Below, in pieces: positions 9,295-18,787 of a stretch of DNA of 64,000 bases. The position numbers and the translations under genes are program-made. The notes below the pieces were generated by a model. The model worked only from the letters and a program-made list of their open reading frames with translations. It did no database searches and had not been told where the DNA came from. Position 1 is the first letter of the stretch, and each line of letters opens with the position of its first letter. Source of the DNA: Alphaproteobacteria bacterium. Lineage in GTDB: Bacteria > Pseudomonadota > Alphaproteobacteria > Micavibrionales > Micavibrionaceae. The stretch covers positions 1 to 64,000 of the forward strand of contig JAGRIJ010000043.1 in assembly GCA_020443295.1 (NCBI GenBank). The letters are read 5' to 3'.

Positions 9295-11004
9295 ATGGCC
9301 AGAGTCCGCAACAAAATCCAGCGCCAGTTTGAACGTCATCTTAAAACCGATGATCCTTTAAGCATCGTTACGGATATGCGGGCTCAAGCCGAGCAAGGCG
9401 GGCATAATCAGTGCGTTTTATTTCTTGACGGATTATCGGGGTTTTTTGACGCCGTCACCAAAACTTATGAACAGTACGAAGACAAGAACAAGATGGCCCT
9501 GCGCAATCTTGAACTCAGTTCCGATGAGTTGAATGAGGCCAACCGCAAGCTCGAGCGTTTGAACCGATCCATGGAGGCCATGCTGGAAAGCCTTGGCCCG
9601 GCCCTGCTTTTTTTCAATAAAGCGGGATTGTGCGCTGATACCTACTCGCACTCCTGTCTTACGCTTCTTGAGAGCAACCCCTCGGGGCAATATATCTGGG
9701 ATGTTCTGAAATGCACGGCTGAGGAAAAAGCGAGCTTTGAGAAGCTTCTCACGCTTGCCTTCAAGAACATTTCAGCTATGACGATTGAGGATTTGTTCAG
9801 AATCGCACCGCACTTTTACAAGCATTCCAAGGGCCTCTTCATTCAGGTCAGCTATCGTCCTATTTTTGGAAATAGCGGTTCGCTTCAGGGGATCCTGCTT
9901 ATCGCCGAGGATTTGACCGAGGAAACCAATTACAAAGCCCTTGCTAAAGAAAAAGAAAAGCAAACAGAGAAAATCCTGCGCCTTATTCAGAACCGCAAAG
10001 ATTATTTAAGCCTGATCTCACAGATCGAAGAGTTCTTTTTGTCTGAGGCGCCGCGCTTCTACGAACAGATTTCCCTTGTGGATCTCAAGGGGGAACTCCA
10101 CACGCTGAAAGGGCTTGCGGGGAGTTTTTACATGGATGATTTTGCCGAGATCATGCAGGATCTGGAATCAGAAATCGTCAAGCCCGATACAACCCTCCGC
10201 CTTGCCTTTGAACATATTGAACAGGCGATTGCGCATATTTATTCGAGCGTTGAGGACGCCAAGGCATTCATGCGCTCGATTTTCGGGGATGTTGAAACGC
10301 TTGATCCTGATACTGTAACTGTGCGGCGCAGTGAATTGCTTGAGTTTTATGAGCATCTTTCCGCCGATGAGGACCCGAACCTCATTCAAAAGCGTTATTA
10401 CCAGACGTTCCTGACGGTCCCGATCACCGCGCTCATGCGATCTCTCGACCAGCATATCCGGGAAACGGCCAGCAAGCTGGGGAAAGCCATGAAGCCCAGC
10501 CGGATTGAAGGAGACGCGTTCAGGGTTCCCGCCGGGGTTTACGACGATATGTTTTCTTCGCTCGTTCATCTGGTCCGAAATGCTATCGACCACGGTATCG
10601 AGCGGGCGGAGGACCGGGTTCTGTCGGGTAAAAGCCCAGAAGGGCAAATCATGGTGCGTGCCGAACGGTATGATCTCGGTGACGATCCCTGGTTCCGGAT
10701 TATCTTCAAGGATGACGGCGCCGGAATTGATACAAAAAAAATCCGGGAGCGGATGAAGGCTTTAAGTATGGAGTCAGCAGGTCTCAGCGATCAGGACGTC
10801 ACGCAGAATATTTTTATGCCGGGATTTTCCTCCAAGAGGGGCGTGTCGGTGATTTCCGGGCGGGGCGTCGGTCTTTCCGCCGTAACAAAGGAAGTCCGCA
10901 AGCTGGGCGGCAGCGTTTTCGTCAACTCCGAACCCGGAAAAGGCACGACGTTTGTGATCGATCTGCCGTTTAAAGATAACCCAGAACTGGTTTCAGAGCA
11001 TTAA
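9295..11004 (+). CDS. CheA-like kinase with PAS and internal HPt domain
   Basis: 569 residues, soluble. The order is an N-terminal helix and coiled coil (about 50-100), a PAS-like domain (about 100-215), a second coiled coil, an HPt domain with phospho-His H269 in [12 protein letters not shown], and a CheA-type catalytic domain. That domain has the N-box [13 protein letters not shown]1 DDGAGID and G2 GRGVGLSAV. No CheW-like domain follows the ATPase, so it is not coupled to a receptor array in the usual way. Classical CheA has HPt at the N-terminus; here it is placed after the PAS. The stop overlaps the icd stop on the other strand (TTAA at 11001-11004). Confidence 0.88.
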   Translation: MARVRNKIQRQFERHLKTDDPLSIVTDMRAQAEQGGHNQCVLFLDGLSGFFDAVTKTYEQYEDKNKMALRNLELSSDELNEANRKLERLNRSMEAMLESLGPALLFFNKAGLCADTYSHSCLTLLESNPSGQYIWDVLKCTAEEKASFEKLLTLAFKNISAMTIEDLFRIAPHFYKHSKGLFIQVSYRPIFGNSGSLQGILLIAEDLTEETNYKALAKEKEKQTEKILRLIQNRKDYLSLISQIEEFFLSEAPRFYEQISLVDLKGELHTLKGLAGSFYMDDFAEIMQDLESEIVKPDTTLRLAFEHIEQAIAHIYSSVEDAKAFMRSIFGDVETLDPDTVTVRRSELLEFYEHLSADEDPNLIQKRYYQTFLTVPITALMRSLDQHIRETASKLGKAMKPSRIEGDAFRVPAGVYDDMFSSLVHLVRNAIDHGIERAEDRVLSGKSPEGQIMVRAERYDLGDDPWFRIIFKDDGAGIDTKKIRERMKALSMESAGLSDQDVTQNIFMPGFSSKRGVSVISGRGVGLSAVTKEVRKLGGSVFVNSEPGKGTTFVIDLPFKDNPELVSEH

Positions 11005-12218
11005 GCCGCCTTCCGCTGCTCCATATTTTCTACCAGCTTGCCGAGGAATTCCTGCGTCGTCAGGTATTTCTGGTTTTCGCCGACCAGCAGCGCGAGATCC
11101 TTGGTCATAAAGCCCGCTTCCACGGTTTTCACGCAGACATCTTCGAGCATATCGGCGAAATCGATCAGGGGCTGGTTATTATCGAATTTGCCGCGATATT
11201 TCAGGCCGCTGGTCCATGCGAAGATGGAGGCAATGGGGTTGGTCGAGGTCGGCTTGCCCTGCTGGTGCTGGCGGTAATGACGAGTGACCGTGCCGTGCGC
11301 GGCTTCGGCTTCGACCGTCTTGCCGTCGGGAGTGAGGAGGACGGAGGTCATCAGGCCCAGAGAGCCGAAGCCCTGCGCCACGATGTCGGACTGCACGTCG
11401 CCGTCATAATTCTTGCACGCCCAGACAAAGCCGCCATTGGATTTGATCGCCTGTGCCACCATGTCGTCGATCAGGCGGTGTTCATAGAACAGCTTGCGTT
11501 TTTCGAACTCCCCTTTGAATTCCTGCTCGTATATGCGCTGGAAAATTTCGATGAAGCGTCCGTCATACTGTTTGAGGATCGTGTTCTTGGTGGACATGTA
11601 GAGCGGCTCGTTCCGCAGCAGCGCATAGTTGAAGCTGGAACGGGCGAAGCCCTCGATCGATTCATCGAGGTTGTACATGCCCAGCGCCACGCCCGGCGAG
11701 GGGAAATCGAAGACTTCCCACTCCTGCGGTTCACCGCTTTTCGGTGTGTAGACCAGCTTGAGCGTGCCGGGGCCGGGGATTTTCATGTCCGTGGCCTTGT
11801 ACTGATCGCCGAAAGCGTGGCGGCCGATTACGATCGGCTTTTCCCATCCGGGCACGTAGCGCGGAACGTTGGAGCAGATGATCGGCGCGCGGAAGATGGT
11901 CCCGCCCAGAATGTTGCGGATCGTGCCGTTGGGGGATTTCCACATTTTCTTGAGGTTAAATTCCTTCACCCGCGCTTCGTCGGGGGTAATCGTCGCGCAT
12001 TTGACGCCCACGCCGTATTTCTTGATGGCTTCCGCCGACTCTACCGTTACCTTGTCATCCGTGGCGTCGCGGTTCTGGATGGAGAGATCGTAGTATTTCA
12101 GGTCGATATCCAGATAGGGCAGGATCAGGCTTTTCTTGATGAAATCCCAGATGATGCGGGTCATTTCATCGCCGTCAATCTCGACAAGAGGCGTTGTTAC
12201 CTTGATTTTCTGAGCCAT
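11001..12218 (-). CDS. icd: NADP-dependent isocitrate dehydrogenase
   Basis: About 405 residues, the length of the homodimeric eukaryotic/alphaproteobacterial-type enzyme, which oxidises isocitrate to 2-oxoglutarate with NADPH formation. Recognisable segments are [59 protein letters not shown], the metal-binding [10 protein letters not shown], and the cofactor region [11 protein letters not shown] with [15 protein letters not shown] 12218 has AGAAAGGGA upstream and starts at MAQKIKV. Longer in-frame starts add residues not typical of the family. Confidence 0.96.
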   Translation of the reverse strand: MAQKIKVTTPLVEIDGDEMTRIIWDFIKKSLILPYLDIDLKYYDLSIQNRDATDDKVTVESAEAIKKYGVGVKCATITPDEARVKEFNLKKMWKSPNGTIRNILGGTIFRAPIICSNVPRYVPGWEKPIVIGRHAFGDQYKATDMKIPGPGTLKLVYTPKSGEPQEWEVFDFPSPGVALGMYNLDESIEGFARSSFNYALLRNEPLYMSTKNTILKQYDGRFIEIFQRIYEQEFKGEFEKRKLFYEHRLIDDMVAQAIKSNGGFVWACKNYDGDVQSDIVAQGFGSLGLMTSVLLTPDGKTVEAEAAHGTVTRHYRQHQQGKPTSTNPIASIFAWTSGLKYRGKFDNNQPLIDFADMLEDVCVKTVEAGFMTKDLALLVGENQKYLTTQEFLGKLVENMEQRKAA

Positions 12219-12272
12219 ATCCGAATCCCTTTCTGTTGCCATATCCGGGATTCGTTCTAGCACGATTCCCAC

Positions 12273-13376
12273 TCAGGAAAAATGCGGTTCGTCGCCAGCG
12301 GGTTCAGGACTACGAGCGGATGCAAATTCCTGTATATACGGCCCTTCTTCCCTTCCATCAGGGTGGAGAATGGCGAAGCCTTGCGGCCATTCTTCAATAT
12401 CAGGGGATATTCTTTTATTTGCGATTGGCGTTGTAACGACGTCCTGAGGATCAGCAGGACTTAACCGGGGGTATTTAAAAGCAGCGGTGCGGGAAGAAAA
12501 AGGATTGGGTTCATACACCGGCAGAAAATCAAGATTTGGTTCTATCCCTGTAACTTCCTGCACTATGTGCGCATGGGGATGCTCCGCATGCAGTGCCGCG
12601 CCCAGAGTATCCTCAATTCCCCTTACCTCTCCTGACAGCGCCCCAACGGCATCAGCAAAGCCGAACCAGTCATCAAGCGTTTTGGTCCGGGCTTCGACAA
12701 AAGCCCCCGCTTCCTCGACAAACTGCCGAAAGGGAATCTCTTTATCTCTTCTGGCATAGTATAATTCGGCCAGATCCTGTGCGTCATGGTAAATAGCCGG
12801 AAAGCCGTATCTACGAGAAACAGAAAGATCTTCCTGCTGTCCCGGTCGTAACACACGCATATACAGCAGGTTTTTCGGGTAATCTTGATAGCCCAGCCAA
12901 GACATAAAGAGCGCCTCAAACGTATCTGCATAATTCTCTTCGTGAACGCTTCCCAACAACGCTCCTCTTAACTGCAGACCCAGTAAATGTCCTGCTTCGT
13001 GGGAAACAGCCCCTTTCGCTTCCGTGACTGGCTTATCAAAAAAACCCGACCGGCAATCGTCCAGATTCACTTTCATAACGATGGTCCGTCTGTTGCTTTC
13101 ATCCGCTCTAGCCTTGGATGTGCTCCACGTTCCCGACAAGGGTTGAGTCGTGCAGGCCTGAGAACCGGTATAATCTGTTATTTCTTTTAAGGATTGATCG
13201 GAAACGTCTGAAAACTCATCTCTTATTCTTTCTATCAAGGTGTCGCGACATTCCGGCCACGTCTTCTCGGTATATATCGCTGTGAGGATGTGAAGGCCCG
13301 GAAACTCCGCCTCTGCTTTTTGGGAGAGCCATCTGCAAAATTCCGCGACTTCCTGAACATCCCTGATATCCGGCAT
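12273..13376 (-). CDS. HEAGH metallopeptidase-like protein, partner of KAP NTPase
   Basis: About 367 residues from ATG 13376 (GGTGAGGG upstream, 11 bases after the KAP stop; a GTG at 13385 would add three residues). The stretch GAVSHEAGHLLGLQL contains a clear HExxH zinc motif. HEENYADTFEALF, some 15-25 residues later, supplies candidate third ligands (Glu or Asp). There is no signal peptide or membrane segment, so it should be cytosolic. The rest matches nothing I know. The tight operon with the KAP NTPase suggests a joint function. It is not obviously related to the HEGTH family at 43-49 kb beyond the zinc motif. Confidence 0.6.
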   Translation of the reverse strand: MPDIRDVQEVAEFCRWLSQKAEAEFPGLHILTAIYTEKTWPECRDTLIERIRDEFSDVSDQSLKEITDYTGSQACTTQPLSGTWSTSKARADESNRRTIVMKVNLDDCRSGFFDKPVTEAKGAVSHEAGHLLGLQLRGALLGSVHEENYADTFEALFMSWLGYQDYPKNLLYMRVLRPGQQEDLSVSRRYGFPAIYHDAQDLAELYYARRDKEIPFRQFVEEAGAFVEARTKTLDDWFGFADAVGALSGEVRGIEDTLGAALHAEHPHAHIVQEVTGIEPNLDFLPVYEPNPFSSRTAAFKYPRLSPADPQDVVTTPIANKRISPDIEEWPQGFAILHPDGREEGPYIQEFASARSPEPAGDEPHFS

Positions 13377-13387
13377 AGCCCTCACCT

Positions 13388-14827
13388 TTAAAGAAACGAC
13401 GCTCTTTCAAGGTCACGGTACACGCACTGCGCGGGAACACCTATCTCTTTGTAGGGGCCGTCACGGTAGAGCGAGTCATATGTTTTTAAAACGCCGTCGA
13501 TATAGGCCAGCCGGTTTTTAAGAGGCAGCTCGCGGCTGTTCATTACACGACTCTCGATCATGGCGTTGATCTGCTTTTCTATATCCTCTTTTTCCGCACG
13601 CATGACTTCCACTTCTTCTTCCGTGACGAACCAGGCGTGAAAGCGCGGCTTGAAATCGTGCCAACCGATGCGCAGGTGATTGCCGATCTTTTCCATGCCT
13701 GAAAACTCGAACTCGCGGATCAGCTCCGTTGCCGGGCGAAACCCGAAACAGTAATTTCTTATTTCCGCACCATAAGCCATTTTCAGCGCCGCCATGGCCC
13801 CAAGCAGAAAGCCGAAAGGATGGCTGTCTTTTCCCATGCCACGGGCTGCGATATTAATACTGGTAAAGCAATGATGCTGCTGGCGCAGGGTCAGGCCACA
13901 AAGATCCGCAAAGAAGGCAAAGCCTTCGATGAGGTGCTCCTCTCCCCGATACGGGTCGCGGCCGGGTATGAAAACCCCCGCTTCGTCAATCCTGAACGTC
14001 TCATAGAGATGCCGGGCGAAGATTTTGTATGACGGTTCGGGCAAAGCCAGTTCCCAGTCAATAAATTTCCGCAGATACCCCTCGCCGACCGCTTCACCAC
14101 CGTAAACGTCCGATACCGCCTGCTTCAGGTGCTGCTGATCCGCCGCAAGAACCGCTACTACCCCCGGCACAAGAAAGAGATGGCGCAAACACTCCAGAAG
14201 CTCCAGAAGGTAGGCGGGACGGCACCGGTCCAGTTCGTCAATCAGCAGGATGAGTTTACGGCGCCTCGGGTCCTGCTCATAAGACGAGAACTGACCGATA
14301 AACCGGACGAGGCCAGACCGAAAGTCGCGCATGGCCTCCATTACCGTATCGTGCCGCGAGAGACGCCGGTTGGCATCACGGGATAAGATGTTTGTCACTT
14401 CAACATGATCCGACGCATGGCCTTGAGCATTTTCTCCAGGATTTTTGCGGAGAATATACGGAGACGCTATCTCCAGCAGAGATTCGAAGGCCTTAAGCTG
14501 AGGATCCGGGCATCCGGCAATAACCTGTTCGCGGATTGCACAGACCAGAGCGACGACAGGATCCCCTGAGATCTCCGTTTCCGATGCGTTCAAATAAACA
14601 ACGCGATACCCCTCATCCTGCAATTGCCTGTACCAGTTACGCAGGAAAAAGGTTTTTCCTGTTCCGTAAGGCGCGCTGATATTAATTACGAAAGGCCGGT
14701 TGATAGTCGCAATGACCGCGTTGAGATAAGCTGCAAGGCGAAACCGTTTCAACTTGTCGTGTTGCCAGGCTTCCCACTGCGTTTTTTGCGCAGCTGGATT
14801 TTGAATTATCGTTTTTTCACTGCTCAT
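13388..14827 (-). CDS. KAP-family P-loop NTPase
   Basis: 479 residues. Walker A is APYGTGKTFF (K58) and Walker B is KLILLIDELDRCRP (D197, E198), followed by LLELLECLRHLFLVPGVVAVLAAD. The IDELDRC signature and the order of elements are those of KAP NTPases (Kidins220/ARMS and PifA relatives). Many KAP proteins carry membrane helices between Walker A and B; none is visible here, so this is a soluble form. PifA excludes phage T7, and KAP proteins recur in bacterial conflict loci, so a defence role is possible but unproven. It is first gene of a two-gene unit with the HEAGH protein. Confidence 0.82.
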   Translation of the reverse strand: MSSEKTIIQNPAAQKTQWEAWQHDKLKRFRLAAYLNAVIATINRPFVINISAPYGTGKTFFLRNWYRQLQDEGYRVVYLNASETEISGDPVVALVCAIREQVIAGCPDPQLKAFESLLEIASPYILRKNPGENAQGHASDHVEVTNILSRDANRRLSRHDTVMEAMRDFRSGLVRFIGQFSSYEQDPRRRKLILLIDELDRCRPAYLLELLECLRHLFLVPGVVAVLAADQQHLKQAVSDVYGGEAVGEGYLRKFIDWELALPEPSYKIFARHLYETFRIDEAGVFIPGRDPYRGEEHLIEGFAFFADLCGLTLRQQHHCFTSINIAARGMGKDSHPFGFLLGAMAALKMAYGAEIRNYCFGFRPATELIREFEFSGMEKIGNHLRIGWHDFKPRFHAWFVTEEEVEVMRAEKEDIEKQINAMIESRVMNSRELPLKNRLAYIDGVLKTYDSLYRDGPYKEIGVPAQCVYRDLERASFL

Positions 14828-14836
14828 TTTTTAATT

Positions 14837-14861
14837 ATTATAGCTATTTCAGTAAAATAGC
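14837..14861 (-). promoter_or_regulatory. Inverted repeat overlapping a TATAAT just upstream of the KAP gene
   Basis: A perfect 7-bp inverted repeat, GCTATTT/AAATAGC with a 5-base spacer (14843-14861), abuts a perfect minus-strand -10 box TATAAT (14842-14837). Only nine bases separate that -10 from the KAP ATG and no Shine-Dalgarno is visible, so the transcript could be leaderless. No good -35 is apparent. The repeat is placed like an operator. Confidence 0.35.
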
Positions 14862-14967
14862 CATGTTTTCTTAATTTTCCGGCCTTTTAAAGCCCAGAAG
14901 TCCTGAATCTGTATTAACAAGAGCTGTATTTAATGGGTCTGCCGGGTGTTTTTTCTTGATGCCGCGC

Positions 14968-16299
14968 CTATTTTTTCCCCTGGTCCTGAAGCAGTTCTTC
15001 GAGAGTCATGTTATCCAGAATCTGCTCTTTTGCCTCGTCCAGCCGTTTCATCAGTTCATCCAGACCGTTCACAGGCTCATGCTTGAGAAACGGCGCGTCT
15101 TTTACCCGTGAAGCGTCCATGATGGTGCTGATGTTGATCTGGTCGATGGGACGTGAGAACACAAAACCGGGCGGGCGACGATCTATAGCGTACACCAGAC
15201 TGGCCTGCTCCATCGCGTTGAGCAGATGGTCGGTGAGTTTTTTAGGGACATGAAGCCGCCGTGCCAGCCCTTCAGAGGTCCACGGGGTATAGCCCCGCTC
15301 GTGAGCCTGACCAATCAAGAGGGAAATTTCGACAGACAGGCGGCGTAAGTCCATAGCCGCCGGAGTGCGCATGAAATTACGGGAGACCGTCTCCAGAGGA
15401 TATTGATGATAAAAGGCAATGCTGGCGCCGATCAGGATGATCAACCATGCAAAATTCAGCCAGATAAAGAAGATGATAACGGTCGCGAATACCGAATAGA
15501 GTTCAGCAAGGCGCGATGATGACGCTACGAAATGCGCGAAAGCCCAACTGCTGACCTGCCAGAGCAAACATGCGCACACTGCACCGATCAGCGCCGAAAT
15601 GAGCGACACGCGATCGTTCGGCAAGGCTTTGTAGAGAAACAGAAAAATCATGGTGACCAAGGCATTCGGCAGGGCCATGTCAACGTAGGGTTTGATTTCC
15701 GCTATTCCGGGGAAGCTTTCCGCCGCCGCACCCGCGAAAAAGTTGGCCATGATACCCAAAATAATCAGGATGAGCACCGGGCCCAGTATGACGGCGCTGA
15801 GGTAGTCGCTGAAGCGCCGGACTAATGGACGGTGGACCTCCACGCCCCAGATTTCGTTGATCGAGGCCTCGACCTTGCTGACCATGGATATGATTGCGTA
15901 AATCAAGAATACCAAACCGACCGATCCCAGAACGCCCGGATCCACCCGTTCGACGAGGGCCATGATATAATTCGTGATTTCCAGCCCTTTATCGCCCATC
16001 GGGCTGAGGAAGCTTTGCAGGCTATCCCTGAGTTTATTATGGTATTCAAAGGATTTAAGGACCGAGAATACAATCGCAAAAGTCGGAACGATGGAGAGCA
16101 GGGTCGTATAGACCAAGCTCGTGGCGCGCAAGGTGATGCGGTCTTCGTAAATATCCCGTGAAATTGCAAAAATGATCCGGAAAGTGTGCACGAGAAAGGC
16201 CTTCCACCACGGCATCTGGCGAAGATCGGCATAAAACAGCGTGTGCTTTAAGCTCCCGGCCATGGTTTTAACACCGGCGGCGCTTTCCTTTCCTTCCAA
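14968..16299 (-). CDS. YihY/BrkB-family inner-membrane protein
   Basis: 443 residues with about six membrane helices. Family features are ITLRATSLVYTTLLSIVPTFAIVFSVLKSF near the N-terminus, VGLVFLIYAIISMVSKVEASINEIWGV, and FIWLNFAWLIILIGASIAFYHQY. This is the family once misnamed ribonuclease BN; the true role is uncertain (transport or envelope function). The cytosolic tail of about 130 residues (from MRTPAAMDLRRLSVEI) looks winged-helix-like and ends in a charged helix. The TTG start is preceded by AAGGGGAG; an in-frame ATG 12 codons on lacks a ribosome binding site. Confidence 0.88.
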   Translation of the reverse strand: MEGKESAAGVKTMAGSLKHTLFYADLRQMPWWKAFLVHTFRIIFAISRDIYEDRITLRATSLVYTTLLSIVPTFAIVFSVLKSFEYHNKLRDSLQSFLSPMGDKGLEITNYIMALVERVDPGVLGSVGLVFLIYAIISMVSKVEASINEIWGVEVHRPLVRRFSDYLSAVILGPVLILIILGIMANFFAGAAAESFPGIAEIKPYVDMALPNALVTMIFLFLYKALPNDRVSLISALIGAVCACLLWQVSSWAFAHFVASSSRLAELYSVFATVIIFFIWLNFAWLIILIGASIAFYHQYPLETVSRNFMRTPAAMDLRRLSVEISLLIGQAHERGYTPWTSEGLARRLHVPKKLTDHLLNAMEQASLVYAIDRRPPGFVFSRPIDQINISTIMDASRVKDAPFLKHEPVNGLDELMKRLDEAKEQILDNMTLEELLQDQGKK

Positions 16300-16401
16300 T
16301 AAACTCCCCTTTTCGTGCTGGAATCTTTCGACTGGCGCATTGTGTCATAAACCAAAAACGACTTCAATTTCATTGTCTTATAGAACTTATTGTAAACACA
16401 T

Positions 16402-16418
16402 TATGCATATTTTGCATA
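16402..16418. promoter_or_regulatory. Inverted repeat in the kamA-like/yihY intergenic region
   Basis: TATGCA-TATTT-TGCATA is a perfect 6-bp inverted repeat in the 276-base divergent spacer between the BrkB-family and KamA-family genes. It may be a regulator site. Statistical support is weak because the region is AT-rich. Confidence 0.25.
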
Positions 16419-16575
16419 TCACAAATGCTGCGCCCGCAATGCTGCAACGCAATAAATACTCAATTAAATCAATATGTTGCAGTGCATTTTTATTGACTTT
16501 CATGTTTTACGGGTTTACAAGGTTGCTGTTTTTTGCGCACCACACGGAAACGCCATAGACCCAGGAGATAAATCC

Positions 16576-18165
16576 ATGACTTTACCGAATGAAACTTTCG
16601 GGAAAATTGATGTTGCCATTGATATTCCAAAATCCAATTTAAAACATGTCGCCCCTATGCGCGGGCGTTTTGAACACCACCGCGTTTCTGCGCTGCTGCT
16701 CGGCATTTACGGAGAAGAAAAATACAAGGAAATGCAGGATAAGGGCGTCGATCAGCGCATGATGTTCGGGACCAACCCGCATTATCAGGCATTGGCGATG
16801 GGCGATGAGTTCTGCGACGAGCAGGGAAACGTTCTTGTTCCCAAAATGCCGCCGAGCAAGGCTGTGGCCGCTCTGATCCTGCCGCGACTTGAGGAAACGG
16901 CGAGTATGGATGGCGCCAAGGACCCTTCCAACCAAATGCGCTATACGGCCAAGAATAACAGCCTCGCCGGGAAGCTTTTGCATAAATACGATGAGATCGT
17001 TCTCGGTTACGCCTCCCCGACCTGTTCGGCGCACTGCCGGTACTGCTACCGCCTCGACCTGTTCAACAAGGATACGGGGAAAACCAGCATTACCCCTGAA
17101 GAGCTGCGCGATTATGTGCGCGGCTATAACAAGTGGATCGCGGAGCATAAAGGAATCGACCCGCAAACGGGCGAACGCCGGTACCCTGTGCGTGAGATCC
17201 TCTTGTCCGGGGGCGATCCGCTGGTCCTGCCGAATATCACACTCTACAAATTTGCGGTTGCGGCTGCACAGGCCGGGGTCAATACCCTGCGGATCGGCTC
17301 GAAGGAACTCGCCTTCCGGCCCGAGCGCGTGGATGACGCCTTTATCGAGACGCTGCGGATTTTACACTCTCAATATCCGAGTCTGCATATCAACCTTGTT
17401 TCCCACTACACCCACCCGGATGAATTCCTTGAGCGAGATGCGGAGGGGAATTATATTTCCAATGCGGACGGCATCGGGTACAAGTGGATGGATGCGTCCC
17501 TGCGTCCGGTTGAAAAACTCCTGCAGCTTGGATTTGTGAGCCTTCATACGCAAACGCCTGTGATCTGGCATGTTAATGACGATGCGGAAGCGCTGAGAAT
17601 CCTGCACGAAGAAATGCGCCGGATGAACATTACGCCCAAATACATCTTCCAGGGGCGCGATATCGAAGGACACCAGGCTTTCTCCCTGCCTGTTGAGACG
17701 GCATGGAAAATCCATAACGATGCGATGAAGGGAATCGCCGATGGCGGCCGTTCGCGTTTCGTGATGTCCACCGAGTGGGGCAAGATGGAAGTCGTCAGCG
17801 TGATCAAAGGCCTTGATCTGGCCGAGAACGGGCTGGACCTGTTGCCGGAGAAAATGCGCGCAACGCTGATCTCCCTGTTGGGCGAAGGCATTACGATTTT
17901 CAAATCCTACCGCTCGCCCTATTCCGCCGATTCTCAGGGTGATCTGATTATCGCGAAAAGCAACCCGGAGGCGCTCTGGATTTCCGGTTACGAGGACCGC
18001 ATCCTGTATGATACGCGGCGCGGAGATAACGAGAAATTCTCCGGCCTGATCAACGTGGTTCTTTCCACCTTCGGTACAGACCTGTTCGACCGGATCATGA
18101 GAGGCCGCGGCGCGGCGAACGATCCTCCACTTGCGGGCATAAAGAAAACCGTTGCGACCGTGTAA
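16576..18165 (+). CDS. KamA-family radical SAM protein (lysine 2,3-aminomutase-like)
   Basis: 529 residues from ATG 16576, which has AGGAGATAAATCC before it. A longer frame from 16474 has no family similarity. The radical SAM Cys motif is C150-x3-C154-x2-C157 (CSAHCRYCYR). REILLSGGDPLVL and the LRIGSKELAFRPERV segment are typical of lysine 2,3-aminomutase relatives, which use a 4Fe-4S cluster, SAM and PLP. At 529 residues it is longer than ordinary KamA (about 415), with an N-terminal extension of roughly 80 residues and a longer C-terminus. The exact substrate (lysine, glutamate or other) is not decidable. A strong terminator follows. Confidence 0.85.
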   Translation: MTLPNETFGKIDVAIDIPKSNLKHVAPMRGRFEHHRVSALLLGIYGEEKYKEMQDKGVDQRMMFGTNPHYQALAMGDEFCDEQGNVLVPKMPPSKAVAALILPRLEETASMDGAKDPSNQMRYTAKNNSLAGKLLHKYDEIVLGYASPTCSAHCRYCYRLDLFNKDTGKTSITPEELRDYVRGYNKWIAEHKGIDPQTGERRYPVREILLSGGDPLVLPNITLYKFAVAAAQAGVNTLRIGSKELAFRPERVDDAFIETLRILHSQYPSLHINLVSHYTHPDEFLERDAEGNYISNADGIGYKWMDASLRPVEKLLQLGFVSLHTQTPVIWHVNDDAEALRILHEEMRRMNITPKYIFQGRDIEGHQAFSLPVETAWKIHNDAMKGIADGGRSRFVMSTEWGKMEVVSVIKGLDLAENGLDLLPEKMRATLISLLGEGITIFKSYRSPYSADSQGDLIIAKSNPEALWISGYEDRILYDTRRGDNEKFSGLINVVLSTFGTDLFDRIMRGRGAANDPPLAGIKKTVATV

Positions 18166-18196
18166 GTGGTTTTATTGATTTAAAGGAATTAACATG

Positions 18197-18221
18197 AAGG
18201 CGGCTGAGAGCCGCCTTTTTT
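18197..18221 (+). terminator. Rho-independent terminator after the KamA-family gene
   Basis: GGCGGCT-GAG-AGCCGCC is a perfect 7-bp GC-rich stem (18199-18215), extended by AA/TT and followed by TTTTTT. The T-run is on the plus side only, so it ends the radical SAM transcript. It touches the stop of the convergent DUF3806 gene. Confidence 0.85.
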
Positions 18222-18747
18222 ACGGCTTTTTATTGATGATGTCCGACTTTTCATTTTTAATTAAGTCTAGAAGCATTTCTGCGATCCCATTGTAAAGATC
18301 AAATACATCGACTTCCTCTCCACGCTCAATACGCTTTGAGATCATCGTTAAAGGAAAAGCTATAATGCTGGTGTCTTCAAATCTGATCGCCGGGTCACGC
18401 CCATGTTCATCCTCAACCATGACCCAGTGAAATCCTATATCCTGAACAAAAACATCGCCCAATACTGCTCCCATAGATTGCAGTTCATATATTTGCTCCG
18501 CGCTGAAAACTTTTGCTTTCAAAAGCGCCCTAAGCGTCCCTAATTTTCCCGCTGGCGTCTTAAACTTCTCAAGGCTATTTTCATCTAAATATTGCTTGAT
18601 GATTTTCCGCTGCTCTTCCAGCCTGTTCTCATCCTCATCTGTTAATTCAGAGATAATCTGATCATCCGACATACAAAAACTCTGCTCCGAAAAAATTTGA
18701 ACAGGCACGAAAACACTTATGAAAACAAGTACAGTGAAAAGCCTCAT
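18220..18747 (-). CDS. DUF3806 protein with signal peptide
   Basis: 175 residues. A hydrophobic signal peptide (MRLFTVLVFISVFVPVQIF...) is followed by an acidic helical region and the conserved DUF3806 core. That core includes LQSMGAVLGDVFVQDIGFHW, VEDEHGRDPAIRFEDTSIIAF and PLTMISKRIERGEEVDV. The function of this family is unknown; the protein should be periplasmic. It lies just downstream of the giant alpha-2-macroglobulin gene (41-base gap) on the same strand. Confidence 0.75.
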   Translation of the reverse strand: MRLFTVLVFISVFVPVQIFSEQSFCMSDDQIISELTDEDENRLEEQRKIIKQYLDENSLEKFKTPAGKLGTLRALLKAKVFSAEQIYELQSMGAVLGDVFVQDIGFHWVMVEDEHGRDPAIRFEDTSIIAFPLTMISKRIERGEEVDVFDLYNGIAEMLLDLIKNEKSDIINKKP

Positions 18748-18787
18748 TATAATTGAGCCTTAAAGATAGAAATAAAGCGGCTTTTCT

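Noticed and set aside
11265..12260. 331-codon plus-strand open frame
   Set aside because: Antisense shadow of isocitrate dehydrogenase.
16474..16575. N-terminal extension of the KamA-family protein
   Set aside because: The added residues have no family similarity, while ATG 16576 has a good ribosome binding site.
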